Source of the DNA: Flavobacteriales bacterium
GTDB taxonomy: Bacteria > Bacteroidota > Bacteroidia > Flavobacteriales_D > CAJJDF01
DNA length: 64,000 bases
Direction: 5' to 3'
NCBI GenBank assembly: GCA_018609055.1
Contig: JABAYJ010000004.1
Location: forward strand, 1-64,000
The notes beneath the pieces are model-generated. The model had not been told where the DNA came from, did not search any database, and saw nothing but the letters and a program-made list of their open reading frames with translations. Shown piece by piece: positions 8,246 to 16,632 of the stretch. The first letter of the stretch is position 1. Every line of letters starts with the position of its first letter. The translations under genes were made by a program, and so were the position numbers.

Positions 8246-8707
8246 TCATATTAAAAAGGTCTCGAGAGTTGCCAACCGCCTATTTATGGGGATTAATGGC
8301 TTTTGTTTTTGAACATAAAATAATTCATCCGAATTATCTATAGTTTCAGATTGCACAAAAAAGCTTAGCAATACTAATAGTGGTGCTGTAGTATTAATTT
8401 CTTCAGAAGAAATATTGAAATCATTCTCAATTATAACTTGAGCTTCATCCGTATCGCAACAGTTAGAATCATTGTGATTAGATTCGTTTTGATTACAAGC
8501 CATGACTTGTTTTGCCTCACAACAAGAATCCACCTTCTCAGCTTCTTCTTTTTCATGTTCACACTCCAGTTCTTGACCAATTATACTCCAATCTACAATT
8601 TCACCCTCACAATAATGAAAATCTACAGACAACCCAGCAGATGCAAAAAGCATCCAGAAGGATAAAAACAAAGATATTGTTTTAAGTATATAGCTGTTTC
8701 TAATCAT
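8246..8707 (-). CDS. HYC_CC_PP-like small secreted protein
   Basis: This 153-residue exported protein has an N-terminal hydrophobic segment (about 10-28), an HYC motif (DFHYCEG, about residue 32) and a Cys/Glu-rich centre including SCCEAK and NCCD. It ends near KPLIPINRRLATLETFLI, so the PP of the family appears as a degenerate PLIP. Proteins of this type are found next to TonB receptors with HMA domains in Bacteroidota; the Cys pairs suggest metal handling in the periplasm. It is upstream of, and probably cotranscribed with, the receptor gene at 5322-8168. Biochemical function is unknown. Confidence 0.75.
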   Translation of the reverse strand: MIRNSYILKTISLFLSFWMLFASAGLSVDFHYCEGEIVDWSIIGQELECEHEKEEAEKVDSCCEAKQVMACNQNESNHNDSNCCDTDEAQVIIENDFNISSEEINTTAPLLVLLSFFVQSETIDNSDELFYVQKQKPLIPINRRLATLETFLI

Positions 8708-8715
8708 TTGTAATA

Positions 8716-8723
8716 CAAAGTTA
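8716..8723 (-). promoter_or_regulatory. Candidate -7 promoter element (TAACTTTG)
   Basis: TAACTTTG on the minus strand matches the Bacteroidota TAnnTTTG motif and lies 8 nt upstream of the ATG of the HYC_CC_PP-like gene, implying a very short leader. No good -33 TTG was found at the usual distance. Confidence 0.4.
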
Positions 8724-8769
8724 AGTAAAATTTTGATTCGAATTACATGGCATAATTCTTGTTAAAATG

Positions 8770-8788
8770 TTGTTAAGACTTTTAACAA
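8770..8788. promoter_or_regulatory. Inverted repeat in divergent intergenic region
   Basis: TTGTTAA (8770-8776) and TTAACAA (8782-8788) form a 7-bp inverted repeat with a 5-nt centre. It lies between the divergent metal-related gene (8707) and barrel gene (8845), a position suited to an operator. No regulator gene was found nearby. Confidence 0.35.
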
Positions 8789-8844
8789 ACAGTAACCATA
8801 ATAAAAACAGTTAGCTGTCGTTTAAGGCATTAATAAAAAAAACC

Positions 8845-9393
8845 ATGAAAAGAACCTTAACTATACTTATTCTCTTTTTTGTAACTACAACTTATTTTTC
8901 TCAAGAGAAAACAAAAGTGGAAGAAGTGGGAATAAATTTATATAATTTCCAAAACTATGGAGTTCATTATAAAATAGGAGATGGAACTAGCATGTGGCGA
9001 TTTAGATTGATGCACAGAAGAATTAACATTGAAAGTGATCGAATAACGATAGCAGAAAACAAATCATTCAATTTAAGCCTAGCAATTGGTAGAGAAAAAA
9101 GAACAGAGTTAGCTCCTAGCTTTTATTTCGTTAAAGGACTAGAGTTATTTAGCTATTATACTTACCAAGGACAATATTGGTTGAGCTCAAGTAATACATC
9201 TAACATTAATATTGGAGTCGGAGTCTCAGGGATTGTAGGATTTAGATATTCAATAAATGATAAATTTTATGCAGGGGCAGAACTTTTGCCAAGCATTATT
9301 TACAACACAAATAAATACTTAGGGCAATCAGTATCCAATCTTAACCTTTCATTTGGCTCTTCAGCACTTCTCTCTTTTGGGTTCAACTTTTAA
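8845..9393 (+). CDS. Outer-membrane beta-barrel protein, paralogue 1
   Basis: The 182-residue product has a signal peptide (about 1-19, ending YFSQ) followed by alternating amphipathic strands and the C-terminal LLSFGFNF, as expected for a small outer-membrane barrel. No named family was recognised. It is clearly paralogous to the next gene: both share KVEEVGINLYNFQNYG/KIKEIGLNFYNFDNYG, a WRFR motif, an IGREKR/IGRERR motif, FAGAE..PS and the barrel end. The two genes are 27 bp apart on the same strand and probably form one transcript. Confidence 0.75.
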   Translation: MKRTLTILILFFVTTTYFSQEKTKVEEVGINLYNFQNYGVHYKIGDGTSMWRFRLMHRRINIESDRITIAENKSFNLSLAIGREKRTELAPSFYFVKGLELFSYYTYQGQYWLSSSNTSNINIGVGVSGIVGFRYSINDKFYAGAELLPSIIYNTNKYLGQSVSNLNLSFGSSALLSFGFNF

Positions 9394-9420
9394 TTTTAAA
9401 AACTTAACAAACAAAATATT

Positions 9421-9966
9421 ATGAAACTATTCACACTAAGCCTTTCAATTTTTTTAATAAGCTTTTCTTCCTTATCTCAAGATGAAACTAAAATAAAAGA
9501 AATAGGATTAAACTTCTATAATTTTGACAATTACGGTCTGTTCTATAAAGTAGGTTCCGAAACTAAACTTTGGCGATTTAGAGTGTTGAGTGGAGGAATT
9601 GGAATCAACAATATTAACGGGAGCTTTCCAAGAACAAACTTCAATGGACAACTGAATCTTTCTATCGGTAGAGAAAGAAGAAGAGAATTTGCTCCTAATC
9701 TAGATTTTGTAAGTGGTGTAGAATTACTGACAAACTTCTCTTATTTTGAAAGTAATGGCTCTAATCCAAGTTCTAGCTTTCAACTTGGAGCAGGAATTGG
9801 TGGTGTTTTTGGGCTTAGATATGAAATTAATGAAACGTTTTTTGCGGGTGCTGAAATTCTTCCGAGTATGATGTACAGTTCAAGAAATGGATCAAATATA
9901 TCTGCATTTGATATTAATTTCCAATTCAATACTAGAGCTTTATTATCTTTTGGAATTAAATTCTAA
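9421..9966 (+). CDS. Outer-membrane beta-barrel protein, paralogue 2
   Basis: This 181-residue product has a signal peptide (about 1-19, ending SLSQ), short beta strands and a C-terminal LLSFGIKF. It matches its upstream neighbour along the whole length with no large gaps, so the pair arose by tandem gene duplication followed by considerable divergence. It is convergent with rpe, with 4 bp between the stop codons. Function unknown. Confidence 0.75.
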   Translation: MKLFTLSLSIFLISFSSLSQDETKIKEIGLNFYNFDNYGLFYKVGSETKLWRFRVLSGGIGINNINGSFPRTNFNGQLNLSIGRERRREFAPNLDFVSGVELLTNFSYFESNGSNPSSSFQLGAGIGGVFGLRYEINETFFAGAEILPSMMYSSRNGSNISAFDINFQFNTRALLSFGIKF

Positions 9967-9970
9967 AATA

Positions 9971-10621
9971 TTACAAACCAACCAATCCTTCAATTGTAGC
10001 TTTTGGATCGTTTGCTCCAAACACATAGCTACCTGCAACTAATACATCTGCACCAGCTTCTAGTAATTTAGGAGCTGTTTCTGCATTAACTCCACCGTCA
10101 ATTTCGATAAGAGCTTTTGAGTTTTTTTCTATTATTAATTTCTTAAGCTTCTTTACTTTAGCGTAAGTGTTCTCAATAAATTTTTGTCCTCCAAACCCAG
10201 GGTTTACAGACATTAAACAAACTAAATCGATATCCTGAATTATATCTTCCAATAAATCGATACTTGTATGAGGGTTAAGTGCAACTCCTGCTTTCATTCC
10301 TTCGGCATGAATAGCCTGTATTGTTCTGTGCAAGTGATCACAAGCTTCTATGTGTACAGTTAATATTTCTGTTCCGTGCTCGGCAAATTTCTTGATAAAT
10401 TGATCAGGATTTACAATCATTAAATGCACGTCCAAAGGTTTAGTTGCGTGCTTCTGAATTTTCTTAAGAACTGGAAATCCAAAAGAAATATTAGGCACAA
10501 ATACTCCATCCATAATATCTATATGAAACCATTGCGCTTGACTTTGGTTAACCATTTCTACTTCGGATTGTAAATTACCGAAATCTGATGCTAAAATTGA
10601 TGGGGCTATAATGTGTGACAT
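9971..10621 (-). CDS. rpe: Ribulose-phosphate 3-epimerase
   Basis: The enzyme interconverts ribulose 5-phosphate and xylulose 5-phosphate in the pentose phosphate pathway. The 216-residue product from MSHIIAPSILASDFG has the family's HIDIMDGVFVPNISFG metal-binding strand, HLMI, SVNPGFGGQKF phosphate-gripping loop and EIDGGVN motif. The reading frame is open 22 codons further upstream, but the family N-terminus begins at this ATG and the resulting length is typical. It is divergent from the FAD-dependent dehydrogenase gene. Confidence 0.95.
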   Translation of the reverse strand: MSHIIAPSILASDFGNLQSEVEMVNQSQAQWFHIDIMDGVFVPNISFGFPVLKKIQKHATKPLDVHLMIVNPDQFIKKFAEHGTEILTVHIEACDHLHRTIQAIHAEGMKAGVALNPHTSIDLLEDIIQDIDLVCLMSVNPGFGGQKFIENTYAKVKKLKKLIIEKNSKALIEIDGGVNAETAPKLLEAGADVLVAGSYVFGANDPKATIEGLVGL

Positions 10622-10648
10622 ATTAACTGCTTTTGTTAAGATTAGAAT

Positions 10649-10656
10649 TACCTTTG
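10649..10656 (+). promoter_or_regulatory. Candidate -7 promoter element (TACCTTTG)
   Basis: TACCTTTG fits TAnnTTTG and lies about 41 nt before the ATG at 10698. A -33 TTG at standard distance is not evident. The neighbouring inverted repeat AATTAC-TTTT-GTAATT lies just downstream. Confidence 0.35.
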
Positions 10657-10697
10657 TGTTACAATTACAAAAGTAATTAAAATTCAAGGACTACATC

Positions 10698-12254
10698 ATG
10701 CAAAAAGAAATAGAAATTAACCTTCCTCCACACAAGAATGATATAGAGAATATTACACGTATTTCTGCTTCGGTTCTTAAAATAGATCCTGACAGAATTA
10801 ATGCTATTCAAATAGTTAAACGTTCTATTGATGCAAGGAAAACTAAGCCATTTTTTAAATTAAGGCTAGCTATTTTTATTGATGAAGATGCTCCTGAAAA
10901 TGATTTTTCTCCTAAATTTCAAGATGTTAGTGATGCCAAGCAAGTGCTTATTGTTGGTGCCGGACCAGCTGGACTTTTTGCAGGAATAAAAGCTTTGGAG
11001 CTTGGTTTAAAACCAATTATTGTTGATAGAGGAAAGGAAGTAAAAAGCAGAAGAAGAGATTTAGCTGCAATAAACAAAGAGCATATTGTAAATCCAGAAT
11101 CAAACTATTGCTTTGGTGAAGGTGGAGCAGGAACCTACTCTGACGGTAAATTATATACTCGATCTAAAAAAAGAGGTGATGTACGAAATGTACTAGAAAC
11201 CTTAGTAGCATTTGGAGCTGATAGCGATATTTTGGCAGATGCTCATCCACATATTGGAACCAATAAGCTTCCACAAATAATTGTTGCAATGCGTGAAGCA
11301 ATTATTAATAATGGTGGAGAAGTTCATTTTGATTCCAAAATGACTGATTTATTAGTTGAAGACAATGAAGTTCAGGGGATTGTAATAAACGAAACTAAAA
11401 CACTTAATTCTAATTTAGTAATCCTTGCAACTGGTCACTCGGCAAGAGATATTTATTATTTATTAGACAAGAAAAAGATTGCTATCGAATTCAAACCATT
11501 TGCAATGGGAGTTCGTGTGGAACATCCACAGAATTTTATTGATAGCATCCAATACAAGACTGCAGATAGAGGTGAGTTTTTACCCCCATCTTCTTATCAA
11601 TTAGTATGCAACACCAAGGAAAGAGGAGTTTTCTCTTTTTGTATGTGCCCTGGTGGAATTATAGCACCTTGTGCAACTGCACCTGGAGAAGTTGTAACAA
11701 ACGGATGGTCGCCAAGTAAGCGAAATAATCCTTATGCCAACTCAGGAATTGTTACCGAAGTAAAAGAAAGTGATGTGAGTGATTACTCGCATGCTGGTGC
11801 ATTGAAAGGATTGAAATTTCAGGAAAAAGTAGAGAAAAAATGTTGGGAAGCTGGAGGCAAAACTCAAGTAATTCCTGCACAAAGATTAGTTGATTTTATG
11901 CAAGACAGAAAATCGGCTGATTTACCAGAATCTAGTTATATCCCAGGAATTAAGTCAGTAGAATTAAAAGAAGTACTTCCAGAATTCATTATCAGAAACT
12001 TAAGAAAAGCTTTTCTTGAATTTGAAAAAAGAATGACTGGCTATTTAACAAATGATGCTGTGCTCCATGCACCAGAATCTAGAACTTCTTCACCAGTTCG
12101 TATCCCAAGAGATAAAGAAACTTTTGAGCATATTGAAGTAAAAGGTTTATACCCGTGTGCCGAAGGTGCTGGTTATGCTGGAGGAATTGTTTCTGCTGCT
12201 ATTGATGGACAGAAATGTATTGAGAAAATAATGGAGTTTAAACTTCAAAATTAA
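10698..12254 (+). CDS. FAD-dependent dehydrogenase (COG2509-like)
   Basis: This is an uncharacterised flavoprotein of about 518 residues, normal for the family. A small N-terminal domain (about 1-85, with RISASVLKIDPDRI) precedes a Rossmann FAD-binding motif [14 protein letters not shown] (about residue 91) and the family segment NYCFGEGGAGTYSDGKLYTR. It ends with a flavin-binding C-terminal motif CAEGAGYAGGIVSAAIDG. Its substrate is not known. It is transcribed divergently from rpe and is convergent with the NadR-like kinase gene, with only 2 bp between the stop codons. Confidence 0.88.
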   Translation: MQKEIEINLPPHKNDIENITRISASVLKIDPDRINAIQIVKRSIDARKTKPFFKLRLAIFIDEDAPENDFSPKFQDVSDAKQVLIVGAGPAGLFAGIKALELGLKPIIVDRGKEVKSRRRDLAAINKEHIVNPESNYCFGEGGAGTYSDGKLYTRSKKRGDVRNVLETLVAFGADSDILADAHPHIGTNKLPQIIVAMREAIINNGGEVHFDSKMTDLLVEDNEVQGIVINETKTLNSNLVILATGHSARDIYYLLDKKKIAIEFKPFAMGVRVEHPQNFIDSIQYKTADRGEFLPPSSYQLVCNTKERGVFSFCMCPGGIIAPCATAPGEVVTNGWSPSKRNNPYANSGIVTEVKESDVSDYSHAGALKGLKFQEKVEKKCWEAGGKTQVIPAQRLVDFMQDRKSADLPESSYIPGIKSVELKEVLPEFIIRNLRKAFLEFEKRMTGYLTNDAVLHAPESRTSSPVRIPRDKETFEHIEVKGLYPCAEGAGYAGGIVSAAIDGQKCIEKIMEFKLQN

Positions 12255-12256
12255 AT

Positions 12257-12757
12257 TTATAAAGTTCGCTTTCGAGTCAGCTCTTTTATTCTTTCCTCCA
12301 AAGTTCCAGATGCAATTTTATAGGGAAAGTTATATTTCTGCAACTCACTTTCGTATAACTTAAATAGCTCCTCCCTGTCGTTTGGATTTTCTCTTTGTTC
12401 ATCAAATTCCCAGTGGAAATCTGGCTTACAAAGGATATAAAATGAATTTGAATTTGAGTACAGTCTATCTAATATCCAAGGGTCGCAAGTCCCATATTTA
12501 AATTCACTCCAAATTTTTATAGTGAGTAAATCGGTATCAAAACAACTATTTTTATTCTCACTTTTTTTAGCTTCTTCTTGAAGAGCATATTGCTTTTTGG
12601 CTATTATCAATAAATCATCTTGAGTATATTCTCTGTTAAGATTAGAAATATATTCACGTGCATATTCGGCCACATACATTCCATTGGTAGCTTTAGCTAT
12701 TTCCAATGCAAGTGTTGATTTTCCAGAAGATTCGGGACCCGTGAACACATAATTCAT
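12257..12757 (-). CDS. NadR-like P-loop ATPase/kinase
   Basis: This 166-residue cytosolic protein has a Walker A motif FTGPESSGKST (residues 5-15) and motifs YVAEYAREY and DTDLLTIKIWSEFKYG that match the ribosylnicotinamide kinase domain of NadR. The NMN adenylyltransferase and DNA-binding domains of enterobacterial NadR are absent. In Bacteroidota, stand-alone copies are often linked to PnuC transporters or vitamin uptake, but neither is adjacent here. It probably phosphorylates nicotinamide riboside or a similar nucleoside. Confidence 0.75.
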   Translation of the reverse strand: MNYVFTGPESSGKSTLALEIAKATNGMYVAEYAREYISNLNREYTQDDLLIIAKKQYALQEEAKKSENKNSCFDTDLLTIKIWSEFKYGTCDPWILDRLYSNSNSFYILCKPDFHWEFDEQRENPNDREELFKLYESELQKYNFPYKIASGTLEERIKELTRKRTL

Positions 12758-12785
12758 AATTCGAAATTAAGATAAAAAAAGCCAA

Positions 12786-12818
12786 TAAAAAAGCCATTTT
12801 GCTGAGCAAAATGGCTTT
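12786..12818 (-). terminator. Rho-independent terminator of rpsU
   Basis: The nearly perfect hairpin AAAGCCATTTTGCT (12790-12803) with AGCAAAATGGCTTT (12805-12818) is followed on the minus strand by a T run and a second T-rich stretch. It lies downstream of rpsU and upstream of the NadR-like gene. Confidence 0.85.
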
Positions 12819-12840
12819 AATAAATTATTACACTAGGAAT

Positions 12841-13035
12841 CTATGAATCCTCGTCTCTAAATTTTTTGTCTATGTAAGCAGCTTTTAACTTTTGCGTTCT
12901 GTTTGCAACAGTTGGTTTTATGTACTGCTTTTTCTCTCTAAGTTTTCTAATAACCTGAGTACTTCGGAATTTATTTTTGTAACGTTTTAGCGCTCTCTCA
13001 ATGTTTTCCCCTTCTTTTACTTGTATTTTTAACAT
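12841..13035 (-). CDS. rpsU: 30S ribosomal protein S21
   Basis: A 64-residue basic protein of the small subunit. It begins MLKIQVKEGENIERALKRYK and has the REKKQYIKPTVANRTQK stretch typical of Bacteroidota S21. The reading frame is open another 19 codons upstream, but the family N-terminus is at this ATG. A complete promoter lies between 13059 and 13089, so the upstream codons would not be transcribed. A strong terminator follows, making rpsU a single-gene unit. Confidence 0.95.
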   Translation of the reverse strand: MLKIQVKEGENIERALKRYKNKFRSTQVIRKLREKKQYIKPTVANRTQKLKAAYIDKKFRDEDS

Positions 13036-13058
13036 ATGGTTTCTATCAAATTTGGATG

Positions 13059-13089
13059 CAAATGTAAATAATAGATCTTTTATTCGCAA
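13059..13089 (-). promoter_or_regulatory. Promoter of rpsU (TTG-N20-TACATTTG)
   Basis: On the minus strand TTG (13089-13087) is followed after 20 nt by TACATTTG (13066-13059), a full match to the Bacteroidota primary-sigma consensus. The expected start site is near 13053, giving a leader of about 17 nt to the ATG at 13035. Confidence 0.75.
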
Positions 13090-13103
13090 CAAATAGTTGC
13101 AAT

Positions 13104-14243
13104 CTATTTAGTAATATTTCTTGAGATGACTAATTGTTGAATTTGAGTTGTCCCTTCTCCTATCGTACAAAGCTTTACATCTCTATAAAATTTCTCTACA
13201 GGAAACTCTTTAATGTACCCATACCCTCCGTAAATTTGGACAGCATCATTACACACTTCACATGCAATTTCAGATGCGTACATCTTTGCCATTGCAGACT
13301 CAGTCACCAACTTTTCTCCTCTATTCTTTAAATCAGCTGCTTGAGCTAATAACAAATCAGCTGCTTCAATTTTTGTTGCCATATCTGCCAACTTAAAAGC
13401 AATTGCTTGGTGTTCGCAAATTGGCTTACCAAATTGCTCTCTTTCTTTTGAATATTGCAAAGCAGCTTCATAAGCTCCTTTTGCAATTCCTAATGCTAAT
13501 GCTCCAATAGAGATTCTTCCTCCATCTAGCACTTTCATAGCCTGAATAAATCCACTCCCTTCCTCACCAATCATTTGATCTTTGTGAACTCTACAATTAT
13601 CGAAAATCAACTCAGTAGTTTCCGAAGCTCTCATTCCTAATTTATCTTCTTTTTTACCTGCAGAAAATCCTTCAGTTCCTTTTTCAATAATAAAAGCACT
13701 CATACCATGAGAATCTCCTTTCTCTCCAGTTCTTACAATTACAACAGCAACATCTCCAGATTTACCGTGAGTAATAAAATTTTTAGAACCATTAAGAATC
13801 CAATGGTCTCCATCTTTTACTGCAGTCGTATTCATTCCTCCAGCATCAGATCCAGTACCAGTTTCTGTAAGTCCCCAAGCTCCAATCCACTCTGCTGTAG
13901 CTAATTTTGGTAAATATTTTTTCTTTTGCTCTTCGTTAGCGTTATAATAAATATGCCCTGTACACAATGAGTTGTGAGCAGCAACAGATAATCCTATCGA
14001 ACCACACACTTTAGATATCTCAACAATTACAGAAATATATTCGTGATAATCCATACCAGATCCTCCGTACTGTTCAGGAATAAAAACTCCCATCAAGCCA
14101 AGTTCTCCTAGTTTTTTAAATAGCGGCACAGGAAACTCTTGAGATTCATCCCATTTCATAACATTGGGTCTGATTTCTTTTTCTGCGAAATCTTTCACCA
14201 TATCTATGATCATTTTCTGATTCTCTGATTCTCTAAAATCCAT
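13104..14243 (-). CDS. Acyl-CoA dehydrogenase
   Basis: This FAD enzyme introduces a trans-2 double bond into acyl-CoA in fatty-acid or branched-chain amino-acid breakdown. The 379 residues cover the usual three domains: an N-terminal helical domain, a middle domain with GAWGLTETGTGSDAGG and a C-terminal helical domain with YGGYGYIKEFPVEKFYRD. The catalytic base is likely E363 in IGEGTTQIQ. The sequence resembles short-chain/butyryl-CoA dehydrogenases, but chain length cannot be fixed from motifs. It follows apt by 10 bp and appears to be the last gene of an operon with the HHH protein and apt genes. Confidence 0.92.
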   Translation of the reverse strand: MDFRESENQKMIIDMVKDFAEKEIRPNVMKWDESQEFPVPLFKKLGELGLMGVFIPEQYGGSGMDYHEYISVIVEISKVCGSIGLSVAAHNSLCTGHIYYNANEEQKKKYLPKLATAEWIGAWGLTETGTGSDAGGMNTTAVKDGDHWILNGSKNFITHGKSGDVAVVIVRTGEKGDSHGMSAFIIEKGTEGFSAGKKEDKLGMRASETTELIFDNCRVHKDQMIGEEGSGFIQAMKVLDGGRISIGALALGIAKGAYEAALQYSKEREQFGKPICEHQAIAFKLADMATKIEAADLLLAQAADLKNRGEKLVTESAMAKMYASEIACEVCNDAVQIYGGYGYIKEFPVEKFYRDVKLCTIGEGTTQIQQLVISRNITK

Positions 14244-14253
14244 TTATTAAATA

Positions 14254-14784
14254 TTAATAGGTTGCTAAATTAATTATGTTCTTGCTATAGTCTTTTAACC
14301 TCTCTGTTCCATTCAAAAATCCTAACTCAATGATAAAACCAAATCCTGCAACATTACCTCCTTGTTGCTTAATTAGCTCTGCTGCTGCAATTGCTGTTCC
14401 ACCAGTAGCTAATAAATCATCATGAACAAATACGTTCCAATTAGGTTTTATAGAATCTACATGCATTTCTACAGTAGCACTTCCGTATTCTAAATCATAC
14501 GAATATTGTATCGTATCAAAAGGTAGTTTCCCCACCTTTCTTACCAATACAAAAGGAATATTCATTTCTAACGCTAAAGGCATTCCGTAAATAAATCCTC
14601 TGCTTTCTACTCCTACAATTGCGTCAATATTTTCACCAGCTAATTGTGCAGCAAATTCCTTAATGATCTCTTTGGATAAAGTAGGATTTTCTACAATTGG
14701 AGAAATGTCTTTAAAATTAATCCCTTCCTTAGGAAAGTCAGGAACATTACGGACTGTATTCTTTATTTTATCTGATAAATTCAA
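14254..14784 (-). CDS. apt: Adenine phosphoribosyltransferase
   Basis: The enzyme makes AMP from adenine and PRPP in purine salvage. The 176-residue product has the family N-terminus (IRNVPDFPKEGI-like: VRNVPDFPKEGINFKDI), the GVESRGFIYG hood motif and the PRPP-binding loop VFVHDDLLATGGTA. Length is typical. It sits between the HHH gene (9-bp gap) and the acyl-CoA dehydrogenase gene (10-bp gap), all on the minus strand. Confidence 0.95.
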   Translation of the reverse strand: MNLSDKIKNTVRNVPDFPKEGINFKDISPIVENPTLSKEIIKEFAAQLAGENIDAIVGVESRGFIYGMPLALEMNIPFVLVRKVGKLPFDTIQYSYDLEYGSATVEMHVDSIKPNWNVFVHDDLLATGGTAIAAAELIKQQGGNVAGFGFIIELGFLNGTERLKDYSKNIINLATY

Positions 14785-14793
14785 TGTCGCTTA

Positions 14794-15861
14794 TTATAGA
14801 GTTAAATACTCTGCAATTTTACGATATTGTTTAAGGTTTATCAAGTTATTTTGATGAATTTGTTCCAAGTCGACAAAGCCTCCATGCATGTCGCGATAAT
14901 TCACGATTTTTTTAACGTCACTAAAGCTTAAATAAGGGTGAGCTACAAGTTCTTTAAAAGTAGCTGTGTTTATATTTATTAAGCTAATGCTTTGCGGATT
15001 AATCTCAACTTTAGCTACACTTTTCAAATCAAAATCTTCTAACCCATACACTTCATTAAGTTGAGAAAGGTTAACAAATCCTCCTATTTTTTCTCTATAA
15101 GAAATAACCATCCCTGCTTGCTTACTCGTAATATTCAACCCTTTCTTAATCTCATAAAACTTTGCTGAGTTCAACTCTACTATTTCTAAAGTTTCTTGAA
15201 TTTCTTCTTTCACCTCTTTTTCAGGGAACTGAATATATGGCTCTAAGCTCTGATACAATTTATCACTAACTCCATATATCTTTTTCAAATCTTCTTTAGA
15301 TTTAAATCTTCCACCCATTTCTCTAAAATTCTTCAATGTCTTTGCTTGCTTAGAACTAAAACCTAGATTTTGCAATTCATTTTGAGTAACGGTATTAGGG
15401 TCGAAATTGAATAGAGAAATAGATTTTTCTGAAACATATTTTTGTTTAGATGATGTTGAAACTACTTTATCAAGTTTAATAAATGGAATTAGTTGAGAAG
15501 CTAAACTATCTGGTATTGAAAATATCTTTTTGATTTCTTCTTTCTTTTTAAAATCTCCTACTTTTTCTCGGTAATTTTTAATGTTATAAGCTTGTTTCTT
15601 ACTCAATCCTAGTAGTAACATACTATCTAAGGATATTGTATTTGGATTAAATTTAAAAAGAGAGGTAGCCTTTTCCGATTCAATCTCAGAATTCATAGCT
15701 TCTATTAGGGCTCTTACTTCGGTAAAATCTTGAATTTCGGGTTTAAAAACATTGGGAATTACTCTGTAAGCAATTATCATTAATAGAATAATTATTACCA
15801 AAGTCAGGATTCCTTTTTTCTCTTTGGAAGAAAAAACAAAGTAATCGTCAAAAAATTTCAT
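14794..15861 (-). CDS. Membrane-anchored helix-hairpin-helix (ComEA-like) protein
   Basis: The 355-residue protein has one transmembrane segment near the N-terminus (about 18-36), then four helix-hairpin-helix units: about 60-125 (LLLGLSKKQAYNIKNYREKVGDF), 150-210 (LGFSSKQAKTLKNFREMGGRF), 228-285 and 295-355. Proteins of this type bind DNA or act as scaffolds outside the cytoplasmic membrane, like ComEA of competence systems. Unlike ComEA it has several HHH copies. It heads an operon with apt and the acyl-CoA dehydrogenase gene. A DNA-uptake role is possible but not shown. Confidence 0.8.
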   Translation of the reverse strand: MKFFDDYFVFSSKEKKGILTLVIIILLMIIAYRVIPNVFKPEIQDFTEVRALIEAMNSEIESEKATSLFKFNPNTISLDSMLLLGLSKKQAYNIKNYREKVGDFKKKEEIKKIFSIPDSLASQLIPFIKLDKVVSTSSKQKYVSEKSISLFNFDPNTVTQNELQNLGFSSKQAKTLKNFREMGGRFKSKEDLKKIYGVSDKLYQSLEPYIQFPEKEVKEEIQETLEIVELNSAKFYEIKKGLNITSKQAGMVISYREKIGGFVNLSQLNEVYGLEDFDLKSVAKVEINPQSISLININTATFKELVAHPYLSFSDVKKIVNYRDMHGGFVDLEQIHQNNLINLKQYRKIAEYLTL

Positions 15862-15905
15862 GGTATAAGTTAGTAAAAACTCATCTTAATAACAAAATAG
15901 GTGGA

Positions 15906-16622
15906 TTACTTAGCTTTAATAAACGGATGCTTTTCTTTCATCACTTTAGTAAAGCCGTAATAGAAAAAACTCATCCCAATAATCATCAATACGTGTGAAA
16001 AATCATTTTTTGTAAAGTAAGGATGAAGGTTTATTTTTAGTAAAAACACGAAGGCAGAAGGAAAAATAGCGACAATTCCATAAAAAACATACTTGAAGCT
16101 TGGCGAAATTTTACTTTTAAACTTATAACTAAAAACTCCCGCACCAATCAATAATCCTAAGATAGTGTTGATAGCAAGAGGTAGAAATAATAGTTGAGGC
16201 TTGGCATTTACATCCACAAGCATCCAAACTGCGAAAAACGCGACATAAACCAACAGTAACTTTATCAAATAAATCTTATTTGCTTTAGCGATTATTTTTG
16301 GATTCCAATGAGCACTAATCATTGCTCGCTCAATCCAGTAAATGGATAAGGGGATAAAAAACCAACCAAGTAATTTTCCGTAAAAATGGAAGTAATTATA
16401 GAATAAATGACCGAATCCACTTAGGAAAATTGACAATCCAAAGTACAAAAAGAATTTTTGCCAAGCAGCTAAAAATTCCCCTTGGTAATTTAGTTTAAAC
16501 GCACGGTATGCGAGAGTTAAACTGAGAATTCCTAAAATTATATCGAATATAAAATCTGTTGGATCTGCCAAATCCATCCCAAAAAGTGTGAAGTTTATTG
16601 GGTCAAAATCTTTTCCTATCAT
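15906..16622 (-). CDS. Seven-helix integral membrane protein, unknown function
   Basis: The 238-residue protein has about seven hydrophobic helices and short loops, with conserved-looking polar residues inside helices (for example H68 and the YYNYFHFYG-like LFYNYFHFYG stretch). It resembles a small uncharacterised family of bacterial membrane proteins, possibly DUF6962, but this was not confirmed. It starts 10 bp after the stop of the AGCS symporter gene and is probably transcribed from that gene's promoter. Confidence 0.65.
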   Translation of the reverse strand: MIGKDFDPINFTLFGMDLADPTDFIFDIILGILSLTLAYRAFKLNYQGEFLAAWQKFFLYFGLSIFLSGFGHLFYNYFHFYGKLLGWFFIPLSIYWIERAMISAHWNPKIIAKANKIYLIKLLLVYVAFFAVWMLVDVNAKPQLLFLPLAINTILGLLIGAGVFSYKFKSKISPSFKYVFYGIVAIFPSAFVFLLKINLHPYFTKNDFSHVLMIIGMSFFYYGFTKVMKEKHPFIKAK

Positions 16623-16632
16623 TACTTATGCT

